From NCBI GenBank assembly GCA_026874595.1, contig CM049311.1, positions 21,816,676 to 21,880,675 of the forward strand: DNA of 64,000 bases, in the 5' to 3' direction. Positions 10,701 through 23,299 of this stretch are shown here, piece by piece. A program made the translations under genes and the position numbers. The notes beneath the pieces were generated by a model that ran no database searches, had not been told where the DNA came from, and was given only the letters and a program-made list of their open reading frames with translations. This stretch comes from Sipunculus nudus (Eukaryota > Annelida > Sipuncula > Golfingiida > Sipunculidae). Position 1 is the first letter of the stretch, and each line of letters starts with the position of its first letter.

Positions 10701-11403
10701 GGTTTTTTAATGATGTTATTGAATCTCCAGGGACAGGCTCTTTCATAATTTTACAGAAAGTATATTTGATAAGTGTTCACATATTTTTAACAGAGAAATT
10801 GATTTTAAGCTCAGCTGATGATAAAAAATCATATGGGGCAAGTGAAATCTGCTGGGCAATTAGCTTAAATGTGAAGCCCTGATTTTCATTACAAGAGGTA
10901 ATTCTGGTTATCAAAAAATACAAAATCAGGTTACACAATTGCATGAAAGCCAATCTAATAATTATTAAAGCACCTCATATGAAGGAATCAGTTTTGTATG
11001 GAGCTTTGGTTTACCCCATTTAATAAAGTATTTAAAAAGAACCCAGAAAGCATGCTTCTCGCTGTCACCCCTTTGTCGGCAACCACCATCAGACAACCGG
11101 TGTTACAAAAACAAAGGAAAATTTTAAAGCCATTTTGACTGAATTATGATTGAAGAGGCAAACATACATGTACAGATGCTTTACAACAAAGCCATCTCAT
11201 GGCCCATTGCTAGTCCTCTGTCAGCTAGCAGATGAGAAGTACGTTGCCATTTGTAGCCAACTATGGTCCCACTGCTCATTGCTATCTGGGTATATTTGAC
11301 AAAAATGCTGCATACCTAATTTGATGTATCATGGGTTAGACATGAGTAGAACTTGATTCATTGGAAATAATTCTTTAGCTGGACATGTATCTTTTCTTTC
11401 CAG
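10701..11403 (+). other. Non-coding stretch between the exon array and the gene
   Basis: The first 120 bases are the fading tail of array unit 4. The rest (about 10830-11400) shows no repeat family member or open frame I can support. It ends in the pyrimidine-rich tract CTTTTCTTTCCAG, the acceptor of the exon at 11404. Confidence 0.6.
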
Positions 11404-11445
11404 TAACCATGACAACAGTAGCACAATTACGTGGAGCTGTGGAAA
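11404..11445 (+). CDS. Unrecognised coiled-coil protein, exon 1 of the visible part
   Basis: The 42-base exon lies between TTCTTTCCAG and GTGAGT. Reading from ATG at 11409 gives MTTVAQLRGAVE plus one base (A). That base joins the exon at 12496 in frame to make Asn. ATG 11409 has A at -3, a favourable initiation context. Translation could therefore start here, with untranslated exons upstream. Alternatively the frame could continue from an upstream exon ending in a one-base overhang. None of the four RS-type blocks ends in that phase at its strongest donor. An alternative acceptor (ACAACAG, ends 11418) keeps the same phase. Confidence 0.65.
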
Positions 11446-12495
11446 GTGAGTTGATTTCTACTTTTATCTGGGTTTGCATATTATGTTGATTTACAAAGAA
11501 CCAACAATTTGTGCTTGCTCAACATCTCTTGATGATCAATGTTTGGGTTCCAGTTTTCTGACCCAGTCATTCTTTGGAAGACCTGTGCATTCTCCTCTGT
11601 TACACACATGGACCTGGCAATCTTTTTAGGATGCTATAGCCACAATGTCCATAAATGTTTGGTTAATATAGGGATTATAAAATATTGAGTATATAAATTA
11701 ATGAGAGACATACTTTAGTCAGCGGCAATCTCCCGGAACAAACTGACCTCAGATTACATGCTAATTTGGTCACAGATTGATTCTGTACCCTAAACTAATG
11801 AGTGATTTGTTCTGGCTGAGCCAGGGCTTTTGTTAAGACCTGTGATACAAGCAGCCCACTGGCAGGTGTGCGTTAAAAAACCCCTTGGACGGTCCACATT
11901 GACTAAGCTGGGCCTATTAGAGTTCAGTCACACACCAACAACACTCTTGTGCTGTTCCTCCAGGTCCTAAGCCAAATGGATTATGAAAGATTTCAGTGAA
12001 TGAAGTCTTTGATAAAATTTTAAATACTTAAACACAATGATTGATTTAGGGCAAAAAGAACCCTGTGAAACTCTGAAAATATAGAAAACTGCAAAAATAC
12101 AGCCCCACTGATATAACAACAACCACAGTATACAGTTACTGAGTGGTGGAATCTTAGGGAGACCAGGAGAGCTGGACTATATATTGATGTTTATACTGCT
12201 CTAAGTGATATCTCATTATGGATCTCAAGTTTTTATAAAAAATTAGGAATAATAATCACATGTTAATTATTCAATAACTCCAAATATATTAACCATAAAT
12301 GTCATTAGTCTATTATTGTGACAAAATTACTGTAAAATGAGAATATTTCTATGCAAGAAAAGCTTGTGCCATGTATATCGACACTGCACAATACAATATA
12401 TAGTTGATTTATTATAAATAAGGGTAAGGTTAGCCCCAGATTTTTGTGGTAACATGTTGAAGGTGTATTTATAACTTTGTTTTTTATATTTTCAG

Positions 12496-12546
12496 ATGCA
12501 GTGAACAACCATCAGATTACAACTCAAGAACTCGAGTACATAATGT
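12496..12546 (+). CDS. Unrecognised coiled-coil protein, exon 2
   Basis: Acceptor TATATTTTCAG ends at 12495 and donor GTAAGT starts at 12547. With the incoming A the exon reads N-AVNNHQITTQELEYIM and leaves one base (T). That base makes Cys with the first two bases of the exon at 25000. The intron before it is 1050 bp. The exon is 51 bases with no stop in the used frame. The in-phase chain across three introns, all with consensus donors, is the main evidence that this is a real exon. Confidence 0.75.
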
Positions 12547-12669
12547 GTAAGTTTTGTAATTTTGTTAAGAACACACATTTTTTTAATCTTTTAAAAATCA
12601 AGCAAAACAGTTTCCTACAAGGTTCTAAATATAGAAGACAAACGAGTGTGGAGCAAAAAAGATATTATT

Positions 12670-13440
12670 GATTTTTAGTGATCTTTCTTTGTCTGTCTGT
12701 TTGTCTGTCTGTGCATAAACTTATAGGCACAAATCTTAACTGCTGGACCTGGAATCTTCTTGACATCCAGGGAGGTCCGTGAAAAATCTTCTTGGAAACC
12801 TGGAATTAGGTCTCTGTTTCCCATATTCTTGGAGCTATAAGTCTCACAAGTACACCCAGAATAGTAAAAGAATTGAGGACATCTCCATTATTTGAACAAC
12901 TTATGCATTGCTTACCATGATTCTTTGCAGGCATATTGGTCATGGAGTGTTTCATCAGTTCCTTCAGACTGGTGGTGCCCCCTGTATTTTATTCTTATTT
13001 GTATGCATTTTGAGATCTTTGAAGAAGCAGTGGTCTGTTAACCAGGCACATATTGTAACCACTTAACCTGGTTAAAAAATATCCTTTGAAAAGTCTCTGT
13101 TACCCATATCCTCAGAGCTATGGAGCTCCTAAGTACCCCCAGAATTTTAAAATAAATTTGATACTAAAGTTCCTGTATCTTAATAACTAATGCATGGATT
13201 GCCATGAATCTTGCCACAAATATAGACCATGGCTCTTTTTGATTCATTGCATACATAATGAACATGGAGCATTTCATCAGTTCCTGCAGACTGTTGGCGC
13301 CACCTGTAATTTTTTCCAATATACTTTCAAATATATCCTTTGTTTAAGTTTTAGGACCATCACCTTTGTCCCTTGTATTCAGCTGAGCATCATGGCTCTT
13401 TGGCTGATTGTTAGAGAATTATTTATATCATTTACACAAT
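12670..13440 (+). repeat. Family A repeat, two tandem modules
   Basis: Starts with GATCTTTCTTTGTCTGTCTG and runs through GGCACAAATCTTAACTGCTG, CTTCTTGACATCCAGGGAGG, CTCTGTTTCCCATATTC, ATTGCTTACCATGATTC, and CAGTTCCTTCAGACTGGTGG(TGCCCCCTG). A second module at about 13020-13320 ends with CAGACTGTTGGCGCCACC. This is the family A order also seen at 17.2-18.4 and 21.3-23.2 kb. Confidence 0.8.
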
Positions 13441-13559
13441 TTTTATAATTTTTTTTATTACTCTTAGGTCCTTGGCCTTTTTTGCCCTTATTGCATGATT
13501 AAATTGTTTTAGTCCACAATTTTTATATATTACAGAGTACAATATATACTTATTGTAAC

Positions 13560-14700
13560 CGCCAAATCAAAGAATTGTGGATTCTTTTTTTTCTACATGG
13601 TTCAGCCAATGCCACTGTGTTAGTTTCATGAGAATCCTCTCACACACTTGGACCAAAATTTCCAAAACCTGGCATACGGTAGTTATTCACTTGTGCACCT
13701 TTGTAGTTGTGCCTACCAAAGACTGGTGGTGCCACCTGCCGTCCTTATTGGGCAGTATGAATCTGGGTGTCTTTTAATTCTAACACCCCATATCTCAGGA
13801 GTGGTTCAATGTATTGAGCTGAAATTTTGCATATTCAATCCATAGATCTTGGATCTTTCCATTTTGTAGTCATCTAGACTGGTGGTGTCCATCCATGTAA
13901 TTGCGATCCATTTGTCTTAGTGATTGGTTCAACTTAATGGCCTGAAATTGTGCATGTCCATAGATCTTGCATGGATACCTCCATCTTACTGGTGGTACCA
14001 TCCATGTGTTTGCTTTAGTTGAAAATTGCTCATATCTCAGGAGTGGTTTAACGATTGGTCTGATATTTGGAAAGTACATCCAACCTGGGAAGTTCTCACA
14101 CACTAGACAGATGGCCCAACCTACCTTACTGTTTTCAAAGTATAAATAAATTAATGCTCTTTTCTCAGGAGTAATTTGCCGTATTGGCCTGACATTGTGC
14201 ATGTTGATAGACCTCGAATACTGGTGGTGCCATCTTTGATTGTTTTCATGCAGTGCCCATCCATATGTTTGCTTTGGGTGAATATTGCTCATATCTCATG
14301 AGTGGTTCAATGTTTTGGTCTGAAATGTGGCATGTACATCAATTTTCGAGAGTTATCTTGTAAACTAGACAGATGGCACCACCTACCTTATCATTTTCAA
14401 AGTCTAAATTAAAGCCCCTTTTTTAAATTGTGCATGTCCATAGATCTTTGATACCTCCATCTTGTATTTGAGACTAATGGCGGAATCTGCATCTGTTATT
14501 GCGTTCATCCAGTTTTGCTTGGGTAAATATCCCTCAAATCTAAGGAGTTGATGGATGCATTAGCCAGAAATTTTGGCATGTTTATCCGTCTTGATAGCTT
14601 TGTTGTAGACCAGAAGGGTGGTGCCACCTGCTGTTCTGATTTAAAAGAAAACATTGATGCACTTTTACTCAGTGGTAAATTGCTATCTCAGCCTGAAACC
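13560..14700 (+). repeat. Family B repeat cluster
   Basis: Several modules share CTCAGGAGTGGTTCAA, GGTCTGAAAT or GGCCTGAAATTGTGCATGTC, CATAGATCTT, and ACTGGTGGTGCCACCTGC. Clear palindrome sites are near 13724 and 14612, with decayed ones at 13880, 13989 and 14223. The module GGCCTGAAATTGTGCATGTC...CATAGATCTT is close to the core of the 92-bp satellite at 37.8-42.3 kb. The 140-codon minus-strand frame at 13870-14292 is a by-product of the repeat. Confidence 0.75.
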
Positions 14701-15830
14701 TTGTATGGTGTATCCCTCTGTTAATATATTTTTGGAGGAAATTGCACATGAATGAGGAGTTTATTTGGCATCACTGGTGTCAAAAATTGGAGAAATGTCA
14801 TGTCAGGAACATTTTATGCCTTAATCTATACCATATGCCTCGATCTATGATATGGCTGATACACATAGTCGTTTAATGACTACCTGTTATCAAGTTATAT
14901 TTAGTTTATGCTCATTTGTAAAATATACAATTTTAATTTTTTTGCTCCATTTATATCGGTTAAGATATATAATGTGTATTATTATATACAAATATTTTAT
15001 AGGGTTTCCAATATTCCCAGTGTGTATATCAAATGCATATTACTTTCATATAGTTGAAATACTGATAATTTTATAAATATTTGATCATGAGAGGCTGCTG
15101 CATCTTGCCTATAGTCCATGAGAGTGTACATGCAGAATTTGTCTTAAATTTATACATTTAGTATTTGATTATCACCAAGTAGCAAGGCCATTTCCTCTTA
15201 GCTTTTCAAATGCTAATATATTAAAAAAATAGAAATAAGTACATATTGAATTTGCTTATCTCATACAAGGTTCAGCTGAGCCCTGTGACCCATGGGTACC
15301 TTGTTGAAATTAAGATATTAAATATGATGAAATGCAAGGATTTTGTACAATTCAACAGACAAGAAATTATGATACTTAAAGATAAATTAATGTTTTTCAA
15401 TTAAAATTTTTAGGTTGTAGATCCTAAGCTTTATATATTGCAGATTTATAAATACTAATTAAATTTATAAAAGTTATACAAATGTAATAAAACAGTCTGA
15501 TATAACACAAGTGCTCAGGTCACTTGATTGCTCATAAAGTGAGGAATATATAACCGATAGCTTAGGATCTCTGCAACAGAAGAGTTGAAAACCATTTGCA
15601 TTTTCTTTATGAAATTAATAAGATATAAGTTAAATATATATTTGGAAATTATTTTGACTATATTGAAAGTTATTATTCAAACTGACATTATGGATACCCG
15701 ATTGGATAAACCACCTGGCCAGCTTACCAGTGAGTGTAATGTGTCCTGCAGGGTGGAATTCTAATAGATTCATTTTTAAATGCCAGCCTTATGATGGAAG
15801 TATTATGGGATACCAACCATCAATCCATTA
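14700..15830 (+). other. AT-rich intronic sequence, little structure
   Basis: No gene or repeat family is recognised across most of it. A single copy of the short dispersed motif CAGCTGAGCCCTGTGACCCATGGGT lies near 15273-15298. Confidence 0.6.
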
Positions 15831-16690
15831 AATCTTAGTGTCCCAACAATAACTTATCGAGGTTTCAATGGATTTTCATCAAAGTCACCATTATATAAAC
15901 TACTTACCAACAGATTATCTCGCCCCAGTTCAATCATAGGCAAAATCCAAAAATTTAATAATAGGGTATAAGGGTCACTATGATTACCTAACAAGAATAC
16001 AAACAATTTCAATAAAACTCATCAGAAATGTTAATCATTAAATATCTCACCTAAGTTTGATATCCAGTGAAATCCATGCATCTTTAATAAGGTCACAGGT
16101 AACCTCACTTTGGAGGCACCTTGGTGATTCAAACAAAAATTCTGTGGATTTTGATGAAACACATTATAAATATTTTTACCAATAGAGTTTCTTAACTCAT
16201 TAAATTCTTAGAAGGTTTCAAGCATATTTAATTAGGACAAAGGTTACCAGGCTGTTTTGCACAGGCCACATTCTTTGTGGTGTTGCTGCGATAAATTACA
16301 AAGAATATGAAGGAGATTGATAAAACTTGTTAAAAAAGTTTATAATATTTATTGCCTAAGTTTGATTTCCAGTGAAATCCATACATAATGACTTCAGAGG
16401 TCACTGCACTTTTGAGGCACATTGGTGACTAAACAGATATTCTATGGATTTTCATACATATTTTACCAACAGAGTTTCTCACCAGAATTATATTTTCATC
16501 AAAATTCACACATATTTAATGAGGTCAGAGCTCACTGCACTTTGGAGGCATCGTGTTGACTTAAAAAAAACCTGAGGATTTTCATGAAACTCATACAAAT
16601 TAACCAACAGACTTTCTCACCTTAATTACATTTTCATCGAAATATTTAATGAGGTACGAGGTCAACAGATACAAGACAGACGTATTCATA
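15830..16690 (+). repeat. Family C repeat cluster
   Basis: Modules match those at 8.6-9.1 and 9.75-10.2 kb: AATAACTTATCGAGGTTTCAATGG, CCAGTGAAATCCATGCAT, GAGGTCACTGCACTT, GGAGGCACCTTGGTGA, and TTTCTCACCNNAATTANATTNTCATCAAAATTCA. They are diverged from each other and hold no open frame of note. Confidence 0.75.
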
Positions 16691-17056
16691 TTTGCAGTAG
16701 TCATACCCTGACAGGAGGCACTAAAAGCAATTTTTCAAATATGTGGAATTAAATAACTCTTGAAAGATCAGCTGGGGTGATTTTCTTAGTGAAAATAAAA
16801 TTGCTGGAGTAAATTATTCAGATACCAAAAATTTTCTTTGCCAAGGCATTACCCTTATTATGGGATATTCAGAAATGCAGCATTTTCCTTTTTATAAAAT
16901 TCTCAAGATCCAGATTTGCTATAGATCATTTTCACAATTTAATCAGTTGCTGCTGGTATCATTGATGTGATATCCTGAAAATTTCATCAAAATCTGTTCA
17001 TGACATTTTGAATAATGTTGCTAAAAGACAATCCAGTGTCTGCAAAAGCATAACCA

Positions 17057-17076
17057 CCCCCCCCCCCCCCCCCCCC
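17057..17076 (+). repeat. Poly-C tract (20)
   Basis: An uninterrupted C run. Similar C runs occur at 26053-26067, 27208-27222 and 54880-54894, the last followed by a short (CA)n. These are homopolymers prone to slippage. Confidence 0.95.
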
Positions 17077-17109
17077 GTGGAGGTAAATATAAATACCAGC
17101 CAGATTTCA

Positions 17110-18445
17110 GCTGCCAAACAGTTGAGTATATTTTTAGCTATAGCGATCATTCTTTGTCTCTCGTCCGTCCAGCCGTCCAGTCGTCTGGCTGTCCTTGAAC
17201 AGGGCACAAACCCTAACCGCTGGACCAGGAATCTTCTAACTTGACATCCTGGGGAAACCTGAAATTAGATCTCTGTTACCCATATTCTTCGGGCTATGGG
17301 GCTCCAAAGTACCCCCCAGAATAATGGAAAATTTGATACAAAAGCTCTAGCATCTGAACAACTAATGCATTGATCACCTTGATTTTTGCATGGATATTTA
17401 TCATGGAGTGTTTCATCAGTTTCTGCAGACTCTTTGCGCGCTGACCTGTATTTTTTCAATTTTTACAATTTTTCTCTCTATTTTTGAGACCCCTTAAGAT
17501 GTGGTCATCTGTTAAAAGGGCACAAATCATAACAATTGGACCTAGAATCTTCTCTCTTGACATGCAGGGAGGCCCATAAAAGTCCCTGTGGAAACCTGAA
17601 ATTAGGTCTTTGTTACCCATAACCTCTGATCTATGGGGGCTCCGAAGTACCCCCCAGAATAATTTGAAAATTTGATACAAAAGCTGAAGTAACTGAATAA
17701 CTATTGCATCAATCACCATGATTTTTTTGCATGGATATTGATCATGGAATGTTTCATCAGTTTCTGCAGTCTGGTGGCGCCACCTGTTTTTTTTTTATTT
17801 TTACGAATTTTTTTCTCTATTTTTGAGACCTCTTAAGATGTGGTCATCGGTTAACAGGACACAAATCGTAACGACTGGACCTAGAATCTTCTCCGTTGAT
17901 ATGCAGGGAGGCCCATAAAAGTCTCTTTGGAAACAGGAAATTAGGTCTCTGTTAACCATAACCTCTAAGCTATGGCCGGGCTCCAAAGTACCCCCCAGAA
18001 TAATGGAAAATTTGATACGGCAAAAGCTCAAGTATCTGAACAACTATTGCATTGATTACCATGATTCTTTGCATGGATATTGATCATGGAATGTGTCATC
18101 AGTTTCTGCAGTCTGGTTGTGCCACCTGTAATTTTCGATTTTTACGAATTTTTTTCTCTATTTTTGAGTTGTCAGTTGTTAACATGGCACGAATCGTAAC
18201 TGCTGGACTTGGAATCTTCTCACTTGACATCAAGGGAGGTCCATGAAAAATCTCTGTGGAAATGTGAAATGAGGTCTCTGTTACCCATATTCTCGGAGCT
18301 ATAGGGCTAATAAGTATACCTCACAGAATAATTCAAAATTTGATACAAACGCTCCAGTATCTGAATAACTAATGTATTGATCACCATGATTTTTTGCATG
18401 CATAATGATCATGGACCATTTCTTCAGTTCCTGCGCCACCTGTAT
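17110..18445 (+). repeat. Family A repeat with about 3.5 internal tandem modules
   Basis: Starts near the GAGTATATTTTTAGCTATAGCGATCATTCTTTGTCT head. Modules of roughly 320-350 bp follow, with GGCACAAATC marks at about 17200, 17520, 17870 and 18190. Modules end with the GGTGGCGCCACC site or a decayed form (17771 perfect). They are separated by TTTTTTTCTCTATTTTTGAGACC. The module ends are marked by CATCAGTTTCTGCAG(A/T)CT. Confidence 0.85.
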
Positions 18446-18446
18446 T

Positions 18447-19900
18447 TTTTTAGCTCAGCTGACTATAAGTCATCTGAGCTATAGTCGTGGTCCTTTGTCC
18501 ATTGGCTGTCCGTCCGTCCATCCGTCTGTCCATCCGTCCGTCCGTTAAACTGGCACGTTTTGAAACCATAAGACCTAGGAATCCAAAATTCGGCATAATG
18601 TTAGATGTCCTCAAGATCTCCTACCAAGCTGAAAACTGGGTCTTTGTGACTTCGTTCTTTTGAGAAATAAAGGAAAAACCTCAATTTTTTATTAAAAACC
18701 TGTTTTCACACTTCAGGACTGCCTAATATCAAAACCACTCATCTGGTTTTCCTCATATTTACCATAAATATTCCTGTATATAGTTCCTATGTACATGCCA
18801 GAAATTAGGTCTGTATTATATAATTTAAAAAAGGTATGTGCCCAAACATAAGCATTCTGTAAAAAATCAGGAAAGATATTTGATCACTTAATACAAAACA
18901 TGTTAAAGCTAAGGACTATTTTTCCAGTAATATAACTTTAATTAATAAAAATTAAATTGTATACCCAAAATTAGATCAAAATCTTTTAAATTTTTTAAAA
19001 TATTAGCAAAAATAAAAAATTAGTATCTTAAATTTTGCCCAAATTTGACCATGGCACATTTTTTTCCTGTAACTGCTGTGTATTTAATTTTCACAACATG
19101 TTTTTGTTATCATTTCACCTGTTAACACTAAAAATCTGAAATCAGTTGAACAAAAACTGTAGATTTTATTCAAGTTTTCAAGCACCATGTCACATATTAT
19201 TTACATCATGCTAGTGTAATGCAGTTTGCTAGAGCTCAGCTCCCCAGCTTCAGCTCTCAGTTCCTAAAATTTGACATACAGTTAGATGTCTCCAAAATCC
19301 CATACCATGCTAAGAAATTGGTCACTAGTACTTAATTCCTTTTGGATATTAATGAAAAACTTTATTTCTCCATTCAAAACCCATTTTTACACAAGACTGC
19401 CTAATATCAAAACCACTGATCTGACTTTGATCATATATAATATAAATATTTTTCTATTCATTCGCTATGCACATGCCAGAAATGATGTCAGTATTGCGTG
19501 ATTGTTTTAAGTTATGGGCCTAAATATGATGCATTTTATAAAAAATCAAAAAAATTTATTTACTCCCTCAACAAAAGGATTGCTGAAGCTAGAGATTTTT
19601 TGGAACATTATTTAATCAAGATTCAATTGAATACCCAAAATTAGTTCTGAATTTTTCAAATTTTTTAAGTAATTAATATAAATACAAAATTATTACCTTA
19701 AATTTTGCCCAATTTTGACCATGGCACGTTTGTTTCCTGTGAGCAGTGTTGATATAATTTTCATATAATGCGTACATACGGATTTCATCTTTGTAGTTTA
19801 GAAAGCTGAAAGAAATTGGCCAAATATTGTAGCTTTTATTAATGTTTTTATGAGACCATGTCAGAACCAGGCTCTCAAAACCCCCTCTTCAGTCACCTCT
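18447..19900 (+). repeat. Direct repeat of about 675 bp headed by a GCTCAG hairpin
   Basis: The head is TAGCTCAGCTGACTATAAGTCATCTGAGCT (18451-18480), a hairpin, followed by GTCC/GTCT simple repeats (18490-18545). Two diverged copies then follow. Each contains ACTGCCTAATATCAAAACCACT (about 18718 and 19393), ACATGCCAGAAAT, and TTAAATTTTGCCCAA(A/T)TTTGACC. The same head and first block start the units of the 6-10.7 kb array. Confidence 0.7.
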
Positions 19901-19986
19901 ATGTTGACCTTATTGACCTTTCAGCAAATTATGCACGCTTGAGGGAGGCATACACATGGGCAGCCAGGCAGCTTATGGCCAGCCAC

Positions 19987-20376
19987 AGTTGATCCAGGTG
20001 TCCAACCCAACTTATCTAGTAGTTGTTTTGACCAACAACATAACAAGAAACTATAAATTAATAAATTTTTATCAGTTTTTAATAACAAATTAAAGAAAAA
20101 TTAATAGAAAAGGAATTTGTTAGTTGTTGAGTAACAGGAAGTTAACTTGCAGTTACTGATGATGTAAGAATCTTGTATGGAGTTGATCCAGGTGTCCAAC
20201 CCAACTTATCTAGTAGTTGTTTTGACCAACAACATAACAAGAAACTATACATTAATAAATTTTTATTGGTTTTTAATAACAAATTAAAGAAAAATTAATA
20301 GAAAAGGAATTTGTTAGTTGTTGAGTAACAGGAAGTTAACTTGCAGTTACTGATGATGTAAGAATCTTGTATGGAT
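19987..20376 (+). repeat. Near-identical tandem duplication, 194 bp x 2
   Basis: AGTTGATCCAGGTGTCCAAC begins at 19987 and again at 20181. The copies remain almost identical through AGAATCTTGTATGGA at the end of each. Only a couple of substitutions are visible, so the duplication is recent relative to its surroundings. Confidence 0.95.
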
Positions 20377-20379
20377 GGA

Positions 20380-21245
20380 TAGAATTTCAAGTATTCCAAA
20401 TAACACCATGCAGTCACCTGTGGTATTTTTCAGTTCAATTTTTAATGATAACAAAAATAAATCATTATTCATTACTAATCATTAGGGATCATATGAAGGA
20501 AATTAATGATAGACAAAGATACAGCTGATAATATTAATCTAGATTCATACTGTGTCTAGTGTGTAGATTGATGTGAAAGTAATCCAAAGTGAATATATTA
20601 CATTTTTTTTTTTTAATATAAATAAAAGCCATAAAACCAGGTACTAATGATCATTATTTAGATTTGTGAATTTTGTATATTCTGGATTCTCAACATCATT
20701 GTTTGACTAATACTGAATAAATACCGGACATGGTGCAAATACTTTGCAAATGTATTTGAATACGAATATGAATCATTATAAAATTTCTTGCATAAGAATG
20801 GGAATTCAAGTAAAAATGAAAGTATTTGAATACCAGTGCAAATACTTTCAAAATATATTCATGAATGCATTATGAATATATTCTATAATATTATTTTAAT
20901 AATCATTTCAGTTGAATTTTATTTAAAAAAAAATCATGATTCTCTTATTATTTTTAATAAAAAATTATATTGGCACAATATTTGTTATTAAATTTTAATA
21001 AATAGTTAACCTCTTATATTATATGTGCTGCTTATAAGTTATATGGCCAAGTCAAAATCTATGTGACAATAGTACTTCATTTGTCAATAAAATAAATGAA
21101 ATCAATCCTCTTTCCTGTCTCCAAAGATACTATCAAAATTATACATAAGCTAAACACCAACAATTAACTCATAATTAAGCTTTTATTTATTACCACACAA
21201 AACCAGCATGTGCCGCATTTCCAAATCATTTTTTTTATCATATAT
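20380..21245 (+). other. AT-rich intronic sequence
   Basis: Contains short GTATTTGAATAC-type repeated words at 20750-20880. No gene or defined repeat family is recognised. Confidence 0.6.
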
Positions 21246-21247
21246 AA

Positions 21248-23240
21248 CAGCTGAGCGCCGTGACCCATGGGTCCCGTGATTCAAATTTTCACACATTTTT
21301 TTCTCTATTTTTTAGACCTTCAAATAAAGCATCATCTGTAAACAAGGCACAAATCGTAACCTCTGGACCTAGAATCTTTATACTTGACATCTAGTGAGGT
21401 CATTGAAAAATATTCTTGGAAATCTGAAATAAGGTCTCTGTTACCTATATTGTCTAAGCTATGGGGCTTGAAAGTACCCCAAAGAATAATTATAAATTTG
21501 ATATAAACACTCCAGTATCTGAATAACTAATGCATTGATCACCATGATTCTTTGCATGCTAACTGATCATGGACTGTTTCTTCAGTTCCTGCAGACTGGT
21601 GGCGCCGCCTGTTTTTTTTCAAATTTTCAAGCATGTTTTTTCTATTTTTGAGACCATTCAAATATAGGGTCATCTGTTAACAGGGCACAAATCATCACTG
21701 TTTGACCTAGAATCTTCTAACTTATCACTTAAAGAGGTCAATGAAAAGGCTTCATCCATACCTGAAATTAGGTCTCTGTTACCCATATCCTCCATGGTAT
21801 TTGGCTTGTAAGAATAATTAAAAATGTGATACAAAAGCTTCATTGTTTGAATATTTAATTCATTAATTGCTATGATTCTTTGCCTGCTTTTTGATCATTG
21901 AGTGCTTCATCAGTTCCTGTAGACTAATGGCCCCACCTGTATTTTTCGAATTTTCAAGCATTTTTTTTTCTATTTTTGAGACCTTCAAATGAAGCAGTCA
22001 TCTGTAAACAAGGCAAAAATTGTCACTGTTTGACCTAGAATCTTCTTACTTGACAACAAGGGAGGTCCATGTCAATTTTATGGAAAACTGAAATTAGGTT
22101 TCACTCTAGGCATGCAGGGAGGCCCATGGAAATTCCCCTTGGAAACTTGAAATTAGTTCTCTGTTATCCATAACCTCTGAGCTATGTAACCTCTGAGCTA
22201 TGTGGCCCTGAAGTACCCCCCAGAATAATGTAAAATTTGATACAAAAGCTTGGGTAACTGAACAACTATTGAATTGATCACCATGATTCTTTGCATGGAT
22301 ATTGATCATGGAATGTTTCATCAGTTTCTGCAGTCTGGTGGCACCACCTGTATTTTTTTAATTTTTTTATTTTTTTCTCTTTTTTTTTGAGACCTCTTAA
22401 GATGCGGTCATCTGTTAACAGGCCACAAATCTTAACCACTGACCTGGAATCTTCTAACTTTATATCAAGAAAGGTCCATGAAAAATCTCCTTGAAAATTT
22501 AAGTTAGGTCTCTGTTACCCATATCCTTCGAGCTATGGGGCTCCGAAGTACCCCTCAGAATAATGCAAAATTGGATACAAAAGCTCAAGTATCTGAATAA
22601 CTACTGCATTGATCACCATTGATCACCATTTGCATGAATATTGATCATGGGATGTTCCATCCCTTCCTGCAGACTGGTGGCACCACCTGTATTTTTTTCC
22701 AATTTTCATGAATTTTTTTCTCAATTTTGAGACCTGCAGTGAAACGGTCATCTATTAACAGGGCACAGATAGTAACCGCTGGACCTGGAATCTTTTCACT
22801 TCAAATCTAGGAAGGTCCATGAATAATCTTCTTGGAAACCAGAAATTTGGTCTCTGTAACCAATATTCTTTTAGCTATGAGGCTGTGAAGTACCCCCTTC
22901 CCTAGAATAATCAAAATTTTGATACAAAAGCTCAAGTATCGGAATAACTACTGCATTGATCACCATGATTATGTGGATGAACATTCATTATGGGGTGTTG
23001 CATCACCTCCTGCAGACTGGTGATACCACCTGTATTTTTTCCATTTTAACTCAGCTGACTGAAAGTCATCTGAGCTATAGCGATCATTCTTTGTCTGTCA
23101 TCTGTCCGGCCGTTAACAGAGCACAAATCATAACTGCTGGACCTGGAATCTTCTAGCTTGGCATCCTGGGAGGTCCATAAAAAATCTCTTTGATTGCTAT
23201 GATTCTTTGCATACTTTTTGATCATGGAGTGCTTCATCAG
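21248..23240 (+). repeat. Family A repeat cluster (about five modules)
   Basis: Opens with CAGCTGAGCGCCGTGACCCATGGGTCCC (21249-21277). Modules then carry AGGCACAAATCGTAACC, GACCTAGAATCTT, CTTGGAAA, AGGTCTCTGTTACC, GAATAATTNAAAATTTGATAC, and a final GCAGACTGGTGGCGCCGCCTG or variant (21596, 22336, 22675). At 23046-23080 a fresh head hairpin (ACTCAGCTGACTGAAAGTCA...TGAGCTATAG) starts another copy. The stop-free minus frames here are by-products. Confidence 0.85.
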
Positions 23241-23299
23241 TTCCTGTAGACTGATGGCCCATCCCCTCTCCCACCCATGAGGCATGTTGTTTTCAGTGC

